Counted from the first letter of the stretch, positions 35,511 through 45,335 are shown. The stretch: 64,000 nucleotides of DNA from Streptomyces eurocidicus (GCF_002891295.1 NZ_LGUI01000002.1:310001-374000), one strand, 5' to 3'. The notes: generated by a model from the sequence alone, not told the origin. A program made the numbers and translations.

Positions 35511-36167
35511 CCGCGCGGGCCCTCGTCCTCACCGTAGGGGCCCTGGCTCGTCCGCCGTATCGGCCGACCGGTCCACCGGCCGGGGGAATCGCCCGTGAGC
35601 GCCCGGCCCCCTTCCCCTCGGGCCGCGTGTCCTCGGTAGGCCGGGCGGAGCCGCGCCGGGCCGCCTGTCCACCCGTCGGAGGAGGGAGGTCGGACCCCCG
35701 CGCGACCGGTCGGCCGATCCCGGGAGCGCCCGGCTCCGGTCAGCCTGGGAACACCACCCGGCAACGCGGCCACCCGGTCACGCCTTCGCCGGACGACCGG
35801 GCTCCGGCCGTCAGGTGGTGGCGGCCCGGGGGAGGCCCGGTGCATGCCTTCCGTGGTGGGTCGGTGGAATCCCGGCCGTGCCACGACGGCGGTCCGGCGG
35901 AGGCCGTCGCCATCTTGCGGCGGCCCCCCTCGGAGGCTTCGGTTCACGCCCCCGGCGGCGGTGGCCCGGCGGAAGCCCCGTTCGCGGCCTCCGCGGAAGG
36001 CCCGTGGAATCCCGGCCGCCCCGCGTCGGCCGCCCCGCACAGGCGGTCCGGCGGAAGCCCGGGCTCACGCCGCTCCCGGGCGCCCTGCGGAAACCCGGCC
36101 CACGCGCCGCGACAGCCCGCGGAAGCAAGCCCCCTTCGACACAAGACCCGCGGAAAGAGGTCCGATC
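35511..36167. repeat. Non-coding tract with degenerate GGAATCCCGGCCG repeats
   Basis: The remainder of the gap before the phosphatase gene holds imperfect repeats: GTGGAATCCCGGCCG at about 35864 and 36004 (roughly 140 bp apart) and several GCGGAAGCCC-type and GGTCCGGCGGA-type blocks. It has open frames on both strands only because it is so GC-rich. I see no gene. The promoter of the phosphatase must lie in it. Confidence 0.5.
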
Positions 36168-38321
36168 ATGAACCCGCTCACCAGGACCGGTGCCAGGACC
36201 GGCACCCCCGCACCGTCCACCCCCGACCACCAGGTCGTTTCGCCCGCCCCCGCCCCGCCCGCGGACACCTCGGAGGCCGACCTCGCCTCCCTCATGGAGC
36301 ACGCCTTCACTCAGGCCCCCATCGCCATGGCCCTCTACGACCGCGACTGCCGTCAGCTCAGGGCCAACGACGAGATGGCGTACGTCTCGGGCCGTCCGGA
36401 GGACGAGACCCGCGGCCGGCTCCTCACGGAGCTGTTGCCCGACCCGCCGCTGAACGAGCTGGCCCGCCTGGGCCCCCGGGTGCTGCGCAGCGGGCGGCCG
36501 GCCCGGGCCGACCTCCGTGCGACCGTACCCGGCGAGCAACGGGAACGGGCGTGGACGACCTTCCTCACCCCCGTCAAGGACGACGCCGGGCGGACCCACG
36601 GCCTGGCGGCCGCCGCGCTCGACACCACCCGGGAGTACCTGGCGAGACGCCGGCTGTCCCTGGTCAACGAGGCCACCGCCCGCATCGGTACGACTCTGGA
36701 CCTCACCCGCACCGCCCAGGAACTCACGGACGTCACCTGCGGCCGGTTCGCCGACGCGGTCACCGTCGACCTGCTCGCCTCCGTACTCACCGACGCGCGG
36801 TCCGAGGGGGAGGCCCCCACCGAGCTGCGCCGCGTCGCGCGATGCGCGACGCACGGCACGCCCCCCGCGCCGTGCCCGGCGAACGGAACCATCCCCCTGG
36901 CCCCCCGCTCGCTGCCCGCCCGCGTGCTGGCCTCCGGCCGGGCCGCCCGGTTCCATCTCGACGGCCGCGCCGGGCCCTGCCGGTGGTCGGCCGGCGCGCT
37001 CACCTTCGACGAGTGCGCGCGCGGCGACGGCATCCACTCCGTCCTCGCGGTGCCCCTCAAGGCGCGCGGCCAGGTGCTGGGCCTCGCCCAGTTCGCCCGG
37101 GGCCGGTCGAGCGGGCCCTTCGACGAGGACGACGTCCTGGTCGCCGAGGACATCACCGCCAGGGCCGCCACCTGCATCGACAACGCCCGCCGCTACACCC
37201 GCGAACGCGCCGTCGCCGTCACCCTCCAGCACAGCCTGCTCCCCGCCCGCCCGGCCGCCCAGAACGCCGTCGACGTGGCCTCCCGTTACCTCCCCGCCTG
37301 CACCGAGGCGGGCGTGGGCGGCGACTGGTTCGACGTCATCCCCCTGTCCGGCACCCGGGTCGCCCTCGTCGTGGGCGACGTGGTCGGGCACGGCCTGTAC
37401 GCCTCCGCCACCATGGGCCGGCTCCGCACGGCCGTACGCACCCTCGCCGACCTCGACATGCCGCCCGACGAGCTCCTCACCCACCTCGACGACCTCGTCC
37501 TGCAGAACCAGCGCGAACAGCACGACCCGGGTGTGCCGGGCCCCTTCGACGAGCTCTGCGCCACCTGCCTCTACGTCGTCTACGACTCCCTCACCCGGCG
37601 CTGCGTCATGGCCTCGGCGGGCCACCCCGCGCCCGTTCTCCTCGCCCCCGACGGCACCGCCGGATTCCTGGACCTCCCGCACGGGCCGCCCCTCGGTCTC
37701 GGGGGCCTGCCGTTCGAGTCGTGCGAGGTCCCGTTGCCCGAGGGCAGCGTCCTCGCCCTCTACACCGACGGGCTCGTCGAATCGGCCGACCACGACATCC
37801 GGCACGGCGGCGACCGGCTGCTGCGCGCCATGACCGGGGCCGCCGGTTCCCTGGAGGAGACGTGCGACACCGTTCTCGACGCCCTGCTCCCCGAGAAGCC
37901 CGGCGACGACGTCGCCCTGCTCCTCGCCCGCACCCGCGCGCTGCCCGCTGACCGCACCCGCGCCTGGGACCTCGCCTCCGCCCCGTCCGCCGTCGCCGAC
38001 GCCCGCACCCTGGCGACGCGTCAGCTCACCGCCTGGGGCCTGGCGGACCTCGCCTTCACCACCGAACTGGTCGTCAGCGAACTCGTCACCAACGCCATCC
38101 GCTACGGCGCCGGGCCCGTCCGGCTGCGGCTGATCCACGACACCCGCCTGATCTGCGAGGTCTCCGACGCCGGCCACACCGCGCCCCGCCTCCGCCGGGC
38201 CCGCACCTACGACGAGGGCGGCCGCGGCCTCTTCCTCGTCGCCCAGCTCACCGACCGCTGGGGCACCCGGTACACCTCCGACGGCAAGACCATCTGGGCC
38301 GAACAGCTCCCCACCGCCTGA
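36168..38321 (+). CDS. PAS-GAF-SpoIIE phosphatase with ATPase domain
   Basis: A 717-residue cytosolic signalling protein. A PAS-like sensor (about 40-150, APIAMALYDRDCRQLRAN) is followed by a GAF domain (about 165-345), a PP2C/SpoIIE serine phosphatase (about 355-590; metal motifs GVGGDWFDVI, VGDVVGHGLYA, LYTDGLVE and KPGDDVALL) and an anti-sigma-type HATPase at the C-terminus (about 600-712; ELVTNAIRYG, DEGGRGLFLVAQL). Such proteins dephosphorylate anti-anti-sigma factors, and the ATPase may bind or phosphorylate sigma partners. AGAGG precedes the ATG. No sigma or anti-sigma gene adjoins, so partners are encoded elsewhere. Confidence 0.92.
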   Translation: MNPLTRTGARTGTPAPSTPDHQVVSPAPAPPADTSEADLASLMEHAFTQAPIAMALYDRDCRQLRANDEMAYVSGRPEDETRGRLLTELLPDPPLNELARLGPRVLRSGRPARADLRATVPGEQRERAWTTFLTPVKDDAGRTHGLAAAALDTTREYLARRRLSLVNEATARIGTTLDLTRTAQELTDVTCGRFADAVTVDLLASVLTDARSEGEAPTELRRVARCATHGTPPAPCPANGTIPLAPRSLPARVLASGRAARFHLDGRAGPCRWSAGALTFDECARGDGIHSVLAVPLKARGQVLGLAQFARGRSSGPFDEDDVLVAEDITARAATCIDNARRYTRERAVAVTLQHSLLPARPAAQNAVDVASRYLPACTEAGVGGDWFDVIPLSGTRVALVVGDVVGHGLYASATMGRLRTAVRTLADLDMPPDELLTHLDDLVLQNQREQHDPGVPGPFDELCATCLYVVYDSLTRRCVMASAGHPAPVLLAPDGTAGFLDLPHGPPLGLGGLPFESCEVPLPEGSVLALYTDGLVESADHDIRHGGDRLLRAMTGAAGSLEETCDTVLDALLPEKPGDDVALLLARTRALPADRTRAWDLASAPSAVADARTLATRQLTAWGLADLAFTTELVVSELVTNAIRYGAGPVRLRLIHDTRLICEVSDAGHTAPRLRRARTYDEGGRGLFLVAQLTDRWGTRYTSDGKTIWAEQLPTA

Positions 38322-38392
38322 CGAGCCGTGGTCACACCCGTGGCCGACCCGTACGCCCGCCCGACGCGACGACACCGCAGGAGGTGCCCGCC

Positions 38393-39478
38393 ATGACCGA
38401 ATCCCCGCTCACCCGCGACAACCGGGCACGGCCGCGCCGCGACGGCCCGTACGAGCCCGCGCCGCTCACGGCCGACGACGGCGTGACCCTCTCTCTCCGG
38501 CAACTCGAATACCTGGTCGTCACCCTCGGCGAAGGCCGTCTGACACGCGCCGCCCGGCGGCTGCGCGTGACGGAACCGACCGTCTCCCACCAGCTCAAGG
38601 CCCTGGAGCGGGCCGTGGGTACCCCGCTGCTGGTGCGCGGGCCCGACGGCGTACGCCCCACGCCCGCCGGCGAGGCACTGCTGCCGCACGCCCGGACCGC
38701 CCTGCGCGGCGCCCACCGGGCACGCGCCGCGGCGCTGGCCGTGGGGGCCGCCCGCGAGGCGCCCCTGCGCGTGGCCACCCTGCCCTCGCTCCTGCCCGGT
38801 CTCCTGCCCGCCCTGCGGGAATGGTCGCTCGCGCGGCCCGGCACCGGCCTCGCCGTCAGCCTGTGCGAGAGCGGGCGGCTGCTCCAGGACCGCGTCACCT
38901 CGGGGGCCGCCGACCTCGCCGTGGGCCCGCGCCCGCCCGGCTGGCACGGCGACGTACGGCCCTTCGGTACCGAGGACCTCGTCGTGGTCTGCCCGGCGGA
39001 CCACCCGCTGCGCGGCGGTTCCGCGCCCGTGCGGGACCTCCTCGGCGACCGGTGGATCCGCTACCCGGAGGACGGCCGGAGCCCGCTCGACCTCCTCACC
39101 GACGCGCCCGGGACCGATCCGCCCCCGCACCGGCCGTTCCTGGAGGTGCCCACCGCCGACGCCGCGATCGCGCTCGCCGCGGACGGCGCCGGGCTCACCG
39201 CCGTCCCCTCCGGTGCCGTCCCGCCCCGGCTGCGCCCCCAGGTCATCCGGCCCCTGCCGGGCGTGTCCCGTGAGATCACGCTGTTCACCGCCCCGGACAA
39301 CCCGGAGGGCACGGCCGGGCACTGCGCCGAACTGTGCCGCCACGCCGCTTTCCGCGCACCGCCGGACGGGCCCGCGGCCACGGCGTACGACGGCGTTCCG
39401 CGACATCGCGTGCCGCTGCCGGCGGAGACGCCGTACGACGACGCCGGCCCGGCGGCCGGGCGCGCGTCGCTCACCTGA
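38393..39478 (+). CDS. LysR family transcriptional regulator
   Basis: A 361-residue regulator. The helix-turn-helix (about 33-92) is LSLRQLEYLVVTLGEGRLTR and RRLRVTEPTVSHQLKALER; the effector-binding periplasmic-like domain follows (about 110-300). The C-terminal 60 residues are Pro/Ala-rich and unconserved. GGAGG lies eight bases before the ATG at 38393; the GTG at 38384 is too close to that site. A DHA2-type exporter follows on the same strand after 281 bp and is a likely target. The ligand is unknown. Confidence 0.9.
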   Translation: MTESPLTRDNRARPRRDGPYEPAPLTADDGVTLSLRQLEYLVVTLGEGRLTRAARRLRVTEPTVSHQLKALERAVGTPLLVRGPDGVRPTPAGEALLPHARTALRGAHRARAAALAVGAAREAPLRVATLPSLLPGLLPALREWSLARPGTGLAVSLCESGRLLQDRVTSGAADLAVGPRPPGWHGDVRPFGTEDLVVVCPADHPLRGGSAPVRDLLGDRWIRYPEDGRSPLDLLTDAPGTDPPPHRPFLEVPTADAAIALAADGAGLTAVPSGAVPPRLRPQVIRPLPGVSREITLFTAPDNPEGTAGHCAELCRHAAFRAPPDGPAATAYDGVPRHRVPLPAETPYDDAGPAAGRASLT

Positions 39479-39759
39479 CCGGAAGCCCCGCCCGGCGGCC
39501 GCGGCGGCGCGCCCGGTCCACACCGTGTCCACCGACCGGCCGGTCGCCGGGTCCCCCCTCCGGTCCACCACCGGCGGGACCGGGCGCGCGGCCGGGGCTC
39601 CCTACGGTCGGAGAGGGGGAAACGCGGGGGCCCGTCACCACCTCGACAACGAAGGAGAGCCGCCGTGCGCCCGGCCGGGAACGCGGCGGACCCGTCCGCA
39701 CCGGAGCGCCGTGCCACGCACCCCGCCCCGACGCGACCGCGGCACACAGGGGATCGCTC

Positions 39760-41325
39760 ATGACCATGCTGAAGTCCGCACGAGGCCGGCTGGCACTGAC
39801 CGTCTGCTGCCTGGCCGTCCTCATGGTCGGCCTCGACAGCACGGCGCTGAACGTCGCCCTGCCCGCCATGCGCGAGGAGCTGGGCGCCTCCATCGCCGGG
39901 TTGCAGTGGGTGGTCGACGCCTACAACCTCGTCGTGGCCGCGCTGATGCTGCTCGCGGGGTCGGTGGGCGACCGTACGGGCCGGCGGCGCACCCTCCGGG
40001 CGGGGGTGGCCGCCTTCGTCGTCGGCTCGGTGCTCTGCGCCCTCGCCCCAGGACTGGACACGCTCATCGGCTCCCGGGTGGTGCAGGCCCTCGGCGGCGC
40101 GGTGATCGCGCCCGTCTCCCTGTCGGTGATCACCCATACGTTCCCGGACGCGGCGGAGCGCAGCCGGGCGATCGGCATGTGGAGCGGTACGTTCGGCATC
40201 GGCCTGGCCGTCGGCCCACTGGTCGGCGGAGTGCTGGTGGCGGCCGAGGGGTGGCGCTCGATCTTCTGGATCAACGTGCCCGTCGGGCTCGCCGTGCTGG
40301 CGCTCTCCGCCCGTCACCTGCCGGAGTCCCGGACCCCCACGCCCCGGCGGACCGACCCGTTCGGCCAGCTCCTGGTCATCGCCCTCCTCGGCTGTCTGAC
40401 CTACGCCGTCATCGAGGCCCCGCACCGGGGCCCGGCCTCCCCGGTCGTCCTCGGGTGCCTGGCCGTCGCGATCGCCTCGCTGACCGTGCTGATCCCGTAC
40501 GAGCGCAGGCGGGACGAGCCCCTGATCGAGCTCGGGTTCTTCCGCAGCGTCCCCTTCTCCGGGTCCGTGGCCATCTCCCTGGCCGCCTTCGCCGCGCTCG
40601 GCGGGTTCCTCTTCCTCAGCACGCTCTACCTCCAGGGCGTACGAGGGCTGTCCGCCCTGTCCGCGGGGCTGTGGATGCTGCCGATGCCGGTGATGACGGT
40701 GCTCCTCGCCCCCGTGGCGGGCCGGCTGGTGGCCCGTTACGGCCCGCGGCTCCCGCTGGTGCTCGCCGGGCTGGCGACGGTGCTCAGCGGGCTGTCGTTC
40801 ACCGTCCTCCACGCCGGCTCGTCCGTCGCGCTCCTCCTCCTCGCGTACGGGCTGTTCGGCGCGGGCGTCGGCCTGGTCGACGTCCCCGCGACCGGGCTCG
40901 CGGTCGAGGGCATGCCACGGGCCCGGGCCGGGGTCGCCTCGGCGATCAGCACGGCGAGCTGCCGGGTCGGCGTGTCCCTGGGGGTGGCGGTGATGGGCGC
41001 GGTCCTGTCGGCGGGCCTGGGCCACGCGCCGGGCACCGGCGACGCGGCCCGCTTCATGGACGCGACCCGGCCGGCGTGGTGGATCGTCACCGGCTGCGGG
41101 GCCTTCGTCGCGATCCTGGGCGTACTGGTCACGGGGGCCCGCGCCCGGGGCACGGCCCGCGCGGCGGCCGAGCGGGAGGCGCCGGCCGGCCCCGGGACGG
41201 CCGGCGCGGGGTCCGGCGCGCGCGGCGGAATTCCGGGAAATCGTCTTCGGAATACCGTGCGGCCTGCCGGAATAGAAACTCTGCATACCGTGAAAGAAAA
41301 TCCCTTGCCCTCCCGGAAAATGTGA
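39760..41325 (+). CDS. DHA2 family MFS drug exporter (14 helices)
   Basis: A 521-residue transporter with about 14 helices. Signatures: motif D1 LMVGLDSTALNVALPAM, motif A AGSVGDRTGRRRTL, and motif C in GTFGIGLAVGPLVGGVL. It is close to QacA/EmrB and SmvA-type exporters that expel cationic drugs, dyes or antibiotics by proton antiport. The ATG at 39760 has AGGGGA at good spacing. The last 50 residues are a polar tail whose final codons are AT-richer. The upstream LysR regulator may control it. Confidence 0.92.
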   Translation: MTMLKSARGRLALTVCCLAVLMVGLDSTALNVALPAMREELGASIAGLQWVVDAYNLVVAALMLLAGSVGDRTGRRRTLRAGVAAFVVGSVLCALAPGLDTLIGSRVVQALGGAVIAPVSLSVITHTFPDAAERSRAIGMWSGTFGIGLAVGPLVGGVLVAAEGWRSIFWINVPVGLAVLALSARHLPESRTPTPRRTDPFGQLLVIALLGCLTYAVIEAPHRGPASPVVLGCLAVAIASLTVLIPYERRRDEPLIELGFFRSVPFSGSVAISLAAFAALGGFLFLSTLYLQGVRGLSALSAGLWMLPMPVMTVLLAPVAGRLVARYGPRLPLVLAGLATVLSGLSFTVLHAGSSVALLLLAYGLFGAGVGLVDVPATGLAVEGMPRARAGVASAISTASCRVGVSLGVAVMGAVLSAGLGHAPGTGDAARFMDATRPAWWIVTGCGAFVAILGVLVTGARARGTARAAAEREAPAGPGTAGAGSGARGGIPGNRLRNTVRPAGIETLHTVKENPLPSRKM

Positions 41326-41453
41326 GACAAGGCGCATGGGTGGTCCTTTACCTCGCCTTTGTTCTTACCTCAAGGGGGCGTGCGGCAACCTGAATTCACG
41401 GACCGAAGCGGAACCGTAAACTCCGAAACTCGAAAGGGTTCAGGTGAACGCGT

Positions 41454-42239
41454 ATGTCGAAATTCAGCGTGACAATGGCACCCGGTAGGAAGCGGATACT
41501 CCTCACGGGCGTCGCCGCCGCCGTCATGGTCGGCGCGGCCGCCCTGCCCGCGGCGGCGGCCGACGAGCCGACCGAGCAGCAGCTCATGGCCGACTGTGCC
41601 AGCGGCACCGGCAAGTGCACCTTCAACAACCCCGTCGTCGACAAGGCGTACCTCGGCAACTACCACCAGGTCTCGGACAGCCTCTACAACTGCAGCACGT
41701 CCGACGCCACTCAGGGGCTGAACTGGTCGGACAGCGTGGGGTCGTCGGACACTTTCGAGGTCTCCGTCACCGCGGGCGGCAAGATCGCGGGCATCGTGGA
41801 CACCAGCGTCACCGCGAAGTACGGGCACACCTGGCAGGTCCAGCACTCGGACGGCGGCAGCCTGGGCATGACCGTCAAGCCGGGCGAGGTCGGCTGGATC
41901 TCCCGGGCCCAGGCGATGCGCCAGGTCTCCGGCAGATGGCAGACCCACTACGACAACCCGCACTGGGGCCACTACTACTGGTTCTGGGACGACACCATCA
42001 CCAGCCCCGCGCCCAACGACACCGACGGCGTCAAGAACGCCGTGGTCGTCAAGACCCGCCCCATGACGGCCGACGAGAAGGCGTCGTGCGCCTCCCGGAA
42101 CGCGAAGGTCTTCACCTCCACCACGAAGGTCGAGAAGACGGCACCCGAGGCGCCGCGGCACGGTCACGGTAACTCCGGGCCGGTCGCGGGGGACAACGGG
42201 ACGCCGGCGGTGAACGAGGAGAAGAAGGCGGGTTCGTGA
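41454..42239 (+). CDS. Secreted beta-rich protein, aerolysin-like by pattern
   Basis: A 261-residue exported protein. The signal peptide (about 1-36, ending PAAAA-D) is followed by CASGTGKCTF, a stretch with alternating polar and hydrophobic residues rich in Ser, Thr, Val and Gly (SDTFEVSVTAGGKIAGIVDT, SVTAKYGHTWQVQHS), MTVKPGEVGWISRAQAM and an aromatic-rich segment (NPHWGHYYWFWDD). The tail is charged and disordered. The alternating pattern and the GHTW and PGEVGW turns recall the membrane-insertion region of aerolysin/ETX-MTX2-type pore-forming proteins, but no firm family match can be claimed. GAAAGGG lies upstream. The 128-bp leader is AT-richer than average. Confidence 0.7.
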   Translation: MSKFSVTMAPGRKRILLTGVAAAVMVGAAALPAAAADEPTEQQLMADCASGTGKCTFNNPVVDKAYLGNYHQVSDSLYNCSTSDATQGLNWSDSVGSSDTFEVSVTAGGKIAGIVDTSVTAKYGHTWQVQHSDGGSLGMTVKPGEVGWISRAQAMRQVSGRWQTHYDNPHWGHYYWFWDDTITSPAPNDTDGVKNAVVVKTRPMTADEKASCASRNAKVFTSTTKVEKTAPEAPRHGHGNSGPVAGDNGTPAVNEEKKAGS

Positions 42240-42262
42240 AGGGTAGGTGACGGGGTTCGGAA

Positions 42263-42337
42263 TGTCCTCAAGCGCCGGACGGGCTGAAATCAGCCCGTCC
42301 GGCGCTTGAGGACAATTCGGGAAGGGGCGGGGTGGGG
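42263..42337. repeat. Dispersed palindrome, copy 2 (terminator)
   Basis: Exact 25-nt inverted arms at 42263-42287 and 42290-42314 (TGTCCTCAAGCGCCGGACGG...) separated by two bases, followed by the outer right arm TTCGGGAAGGGGCGGGGTGG (42316-). The outer left arm is missing. It lies between convergent stops at 42239 and 42349. Confidence 0.85.
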
Positions 42338-42348
42338 AAAAGCCCCGC

Positions 42349-44541
42349 TCAGGCCCCGCCCCCACCCACCCCTCCCCGCGCGACCTCCACGACCCGGCCC
42401 GCGTCGTGCGCCACCCCGGTGAGCCACGCCTCGGTGTCGGCGATCAGCAGCACCGCCGCGCCGTCCCCCTCCCGCGCCCGCTCCACGGCGTGGCGCAGCG
42501 GCCCCGACTCCGGCGCCGGATACCGGCCCGGCGGCTCACCGGACACCGCCGCCGCCCCCGCCGAGCGGACGACGTGCGTGGCGCGCAGGCAGTCGGCCGC
42601 CACCCGCTCGGCCAGGTCCGCCAGCAGCGCGATCGCCTCCGGCGGCAGCGGTGCGCCCCCGCGGTCCCGGCGGGCCGTGAGCAGCAGTTCGCCGCCGCTC
42701 ACGGTGTGGTGGCCGGGCTGCATGGCGGTCTCCCAGGGCGGGACCGTCGTCTCCCGCCCCGCGCGCTCCGTCCGGTACTGGGTGTGGGCCGCCTGGGCCA
42801 GTCGCATCGCGGCGCGGGCCTGCCGCAGCGGATCCGTACCCCGGTCGTGCGCGACGCCGTGGCACAGCCGGAACGTCACCGTTCCGCACGCCTCCGCGCC
42901 CCGGGCCATGAACTCCACGACGGAGCGCCGCAGCTCTCCCCCCGCCCCCCGGGGCCAGGCCAGCAGGCTCGCCGCCGCGCCGAGGGAGCCGCCGATCACG
43001 ACGTCCATGAGCCGCACGGCGGGCAGGTGCCGGTCCGGGGGCAGGACCTGGACGAAGAGCAGCACGAGGACGAGCGTCAGCGCCGCCTGCGTCCAGGCGG
43101 AGCCCAGCACGGGTCCCACGGCGAAGCCCACCAGGAACACCACGGGCGCGGTGGCGATGTAGAAGGCGGGCGTGTCGCCGACCACGACGAGCATCAGCGT
43201 CGCGAGCACGGCGGCGACGGCCACGCCCAGGAACGCGGGCGGCAGGGCGCCCCGGGTGTCCGCGGCCGAGGTCCGCAGCAGGCTGAGGACCGCGAGCAGC
43301 ACCCAGAAGCCGTGCGGCAGTCCCAGGACCCCGACGATCAGTCGCGCGCCGGCCAGGGCGAGCGCGATGCGGAGGGCGTTCTGCAGGAGGACCGAACGCG
43401 GCGTCAGATGCAGGCGCAGCCGCCGCCACCACCGTACGGGGGCGCGCAGCGTGGCGTACGGGAACGGGCCGCCGGGCCGCCGCCACCGGCTGTCGAGCGG
43501 CGCCCCGAACGCGATCCGGGCGCCCTCGCCCGCCAGCACCGCGCCCGCGGCCGCCGCCTGGACGACCGAGTCCTGCCGCAGCCGCACGGCCGAGACCCCG
43601 GCCAGCCGCCGGGCCCGCTCGGCGCGGAAGGCGCCCAGGGCCGTGTGCAGGGAGTCGTCGCCCGGCCCCGGGGACCCCGAGCGCAGGGTCCGCCCGGCCT
43701 CCCGCAACGCCCCCGCGGTGGACTCCAGCAGCCGGGTGGCGTCGGGATCCGGCCCCCGCGCCCCGGCCACCAGCCGGTCCAGCTGCGCGCGCACGTGCCG
43801 TACGGCCGAACGGACGTCGTAGCAGGCGCGGTCGCGCAGCGAGGCCGAGGTGGGCCGCTCCGCGGCGGCCACCCGGGACAGCAGCGTCGCCCGCAGCGCC
43901 CGGCCGGCCTCCTCCCCGCACCGTCGTGCCCCGGCCCGGTCCGTGCCGTCGCCCAAGCCGGCCATCAGACGGCCGGTGGCGGAGCAGTAGCCGGCCACGG
44001 CTTCCACCGCGTCGGCGAGGAGCAGCCGGTACGGAACCGGCTGCTCCGTTTGCCACAGGAGCAGGTCCACCAGGACGGTGAGCAGGATTCCGACGGTGAG
44101 CCCGCCGAGCCGTTCGCCCAGCGTCCCGGGGGCGTAGGGCGGGAAGCAGGGGAGCACGTAGTACAGCTGGAAGGCGGCGGCCAGCCCGCCCAGGCGCGGG
44201 CCGCCGACCCCCAGGAACGAGGTCGTGAAGCCCACCACGAACATGCCGAGGGCGGCGCTCCAGGAATGCGCGGCGAGCAGGGTTCCGGCGGTGACCAGGG
44301 CCAAACCGGCCGGCAGCGCCGCCAGGAACGTACGGGTCCGCTCCGGCGCCGCCCCCGGCACCTGGGCGAACAGGCACAGGGGCACTGAGCCGAACAGGGC
44401 GTAGAGGGCCATGTCGGGCGCGTCGAAGCCGTACCGCAGAGCGTAGAAGCCGGTGAGTCCGGCGATGGTGGACCAGGTGGCCCGCCGGAGGTGCTCCGCC
44501 CCCTGCTCCTGCCGCAGCAGCCATCGGACCGGCCCGCTCAT
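42349..44541 (-). CDS. FUSC family membrane protein, aromatic-acid exporter-like
   Basis: A 730-residue inner-membrane protein with two membrane halves. Helices occur at about 25-180 (for example AGLTGFYALRYGFDAPDMALYA, LFGSVPLCLFAQVPGA) and about 385-530 (LRIALALAGARLIVGVLGLPHGFWVLLAVLSLL), with long helical cytoplasmic regions after each. This is the FUSC/YccS architecture associated with export of aromatic acids or other small molecules. GGGAG lies eight bases before the ATG at 44541. Substrate and partners are unknown. Confidence 0.85.
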   Translation of the reverse strand: MSGPVRWLLRQEQGAEHLRRATWSTIAGLTGFYALRYGFDAPDMALYALFGSVPLCLFAQVPGAAPERTRTFLAALPAGLALVTAGTLLAAHSWSAALGMFVVGFTTSFLGVGGPRLGGLAAAFQLYYVLPCFPPYAPGTLGERLGGLTVGILLTVLVDLLLWQTEQPVPYRLLLADAVEAVAGYCSATGRLMAGLGDGTDRAGARRCGEEAGRALRATLLSRVAAAERPTSASLRDRACYDVRSAVRHVRAQLDRLVAGARGPDPDATRLLESTAGALREAGRTLRSGSPGPGDDSLHTALGAFRAERARRLAGVSAVRLRQDSVVQAAAAGAVLAGEGARIAFGAPLDSRWRRPGGPFPYATLRAPVRWWRRLRLHLTPRSVLLQNALRIALALAGARLIVGVLGLPHGFWVLLAVLSLLRTSAADTRGALPPAFLGVAVAAVLATLMLVVVGDTPAFYIATAPVVFLVGFAVGPVLGSAWTQAALTLVLVLLFVQVLPPDRHLPAVRLMDVVIGGSLGAAASLLAWPRGAGGELRRSVVEFMARGAEACGTVTFRLCHGVAHDRGTDPLRQARAAMRLAQAAHTQYRTERAGRETTVPPWETAMQPGHHTVSGGELLLTARRDRGGAPLPPEAIALLADLAERVAADCLRATHVVRSAGAAAVSGEPPGRYPAPESGPLRHAVERAREGDGAAVLLIADTEAWLTGVAHDAGRVVEVARGGVGGGGA

Positions 44542-44687
44542 GTCCACGGCTCCCGGTCCGTTCCGGTCGCCCGGGGGCCCGGCGGCCCGGACGGGCGCCG
44601 CCCGGCGGGCGGCGCTGGGGGACGGATCATGCTTGTCAATCTAGGCGGACGGCCCGCCCCCGCAACCGGAACCGACGGCCCGCGACG

Positions 44688-45335
44688 TCAGCCCGCCGCG
44701 GCCCGTACGAGCCTCAGGTACCGGTCCCAGTCCCAGTGCGGCCCCGGGTCGGTGTGGTCCGTGCCCGGCACCTCGGAGTGGGCGACGATGTGCGTCCGGT
44801 CCACCGGGATCGAGTGCCGGGCGCAGATGTCGGCGGCCAGCCGGGCCGACGCCGCGTACATCGCGTCCGTGAAGTCACCCGGCCGGTCCACGTAGCCCTC
44901 GTGCTCGATCCCGACGCTGCGTTCGTTGAACTTCCGGTTCCCGGAGTGGAAGGCCACGTCCAGCTCGCGGACGGTCTGCGCGATGTGCCCGTCCTTACGG
45001 ACGACGTAGTGCGCGGCGGCCTCGTGCAGGGGGTCGCGGAAGACCCGCAGGGCGTCGCCGTAGCTGCCCTCCACGACGTGGACGACTATCCGGTCGACGG
45101 TGTAGTCGGCCGGCCGGTCCGCCCACCGCCAGTTCGCGGAGGAGGCGCCGACCCATTCGGCGCCGGGGTGATCGAGGGCGCCGTCGGTGCGGGGGCGCTC
45201 GCGGTGGTTGGCGCGCCGCCACCATCGTTCGAGGGGGTCTTGTGCGGCGTATCCGGCCGTGGCCAGGGCCGCGGTGCCGCCCAGGAGGAGGGTCCGTCTG
45301 GTGAGGCGGCGCGGTTGCTGGTGTTCGGGTTCCAC
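44688..45335 (-). CDS. N-acetylmuramoyl-L-alanine amidase (Amidase_2)
   Basis: A 215-residue exported zinc amidase that would cleave between muramic acid and L-alanine in peptidoglycan. It has a twin-arginine-like start (RRLTRRTLLLGGTAALATAG), then the Amidase_2 core: IVVHVVEGSY (first zinc His), HYVVRKDGHIAQTVRELDVAFHSG, SVGIEHEGYV and the second zinc His in IVAHSEVPGTDHTDPGPHWDW. It ends soon after the core, without a wall-binding domain. Start is GTG 45335 with a weak ribosome site. Possible roles: cell-wall turnover or competition. Confidence 0.92.
   Translation of the reverse strand: MEPEHQQPRRLTRRTLLLGGTAALATAGYAAQDPLERWWRRANHRERPRTDGALDHPGAEWVGASSANWRWADRPADYTVDRIVVHVVEGSYGDALRVFRDPLHEAAAHYVVRKDGHIAQTVRELDVAFHSGNRKFNERSVGIEHEGYVDRPGDFTDAMYAASARLAADICARHSIPVDRTHIVAHSEVPGTDHTDPGPHWDWDRYLRLVRAAAG

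Noticed and set aside
34790..37951. Plus-strand frame of about 1053 codons through the repeat array
   Set aside because: The first part is repeat translation (Val/Arg/Gly-rich) and the second is a shadow of the phosphatase gene in another frame.
36168..39478. Operon of phosphatase and LysR gene
   Set aside because: They are on the same strand, but the LysR gene has its own strong ribosome site and no functional link; a shared transcript is possible but not shown.
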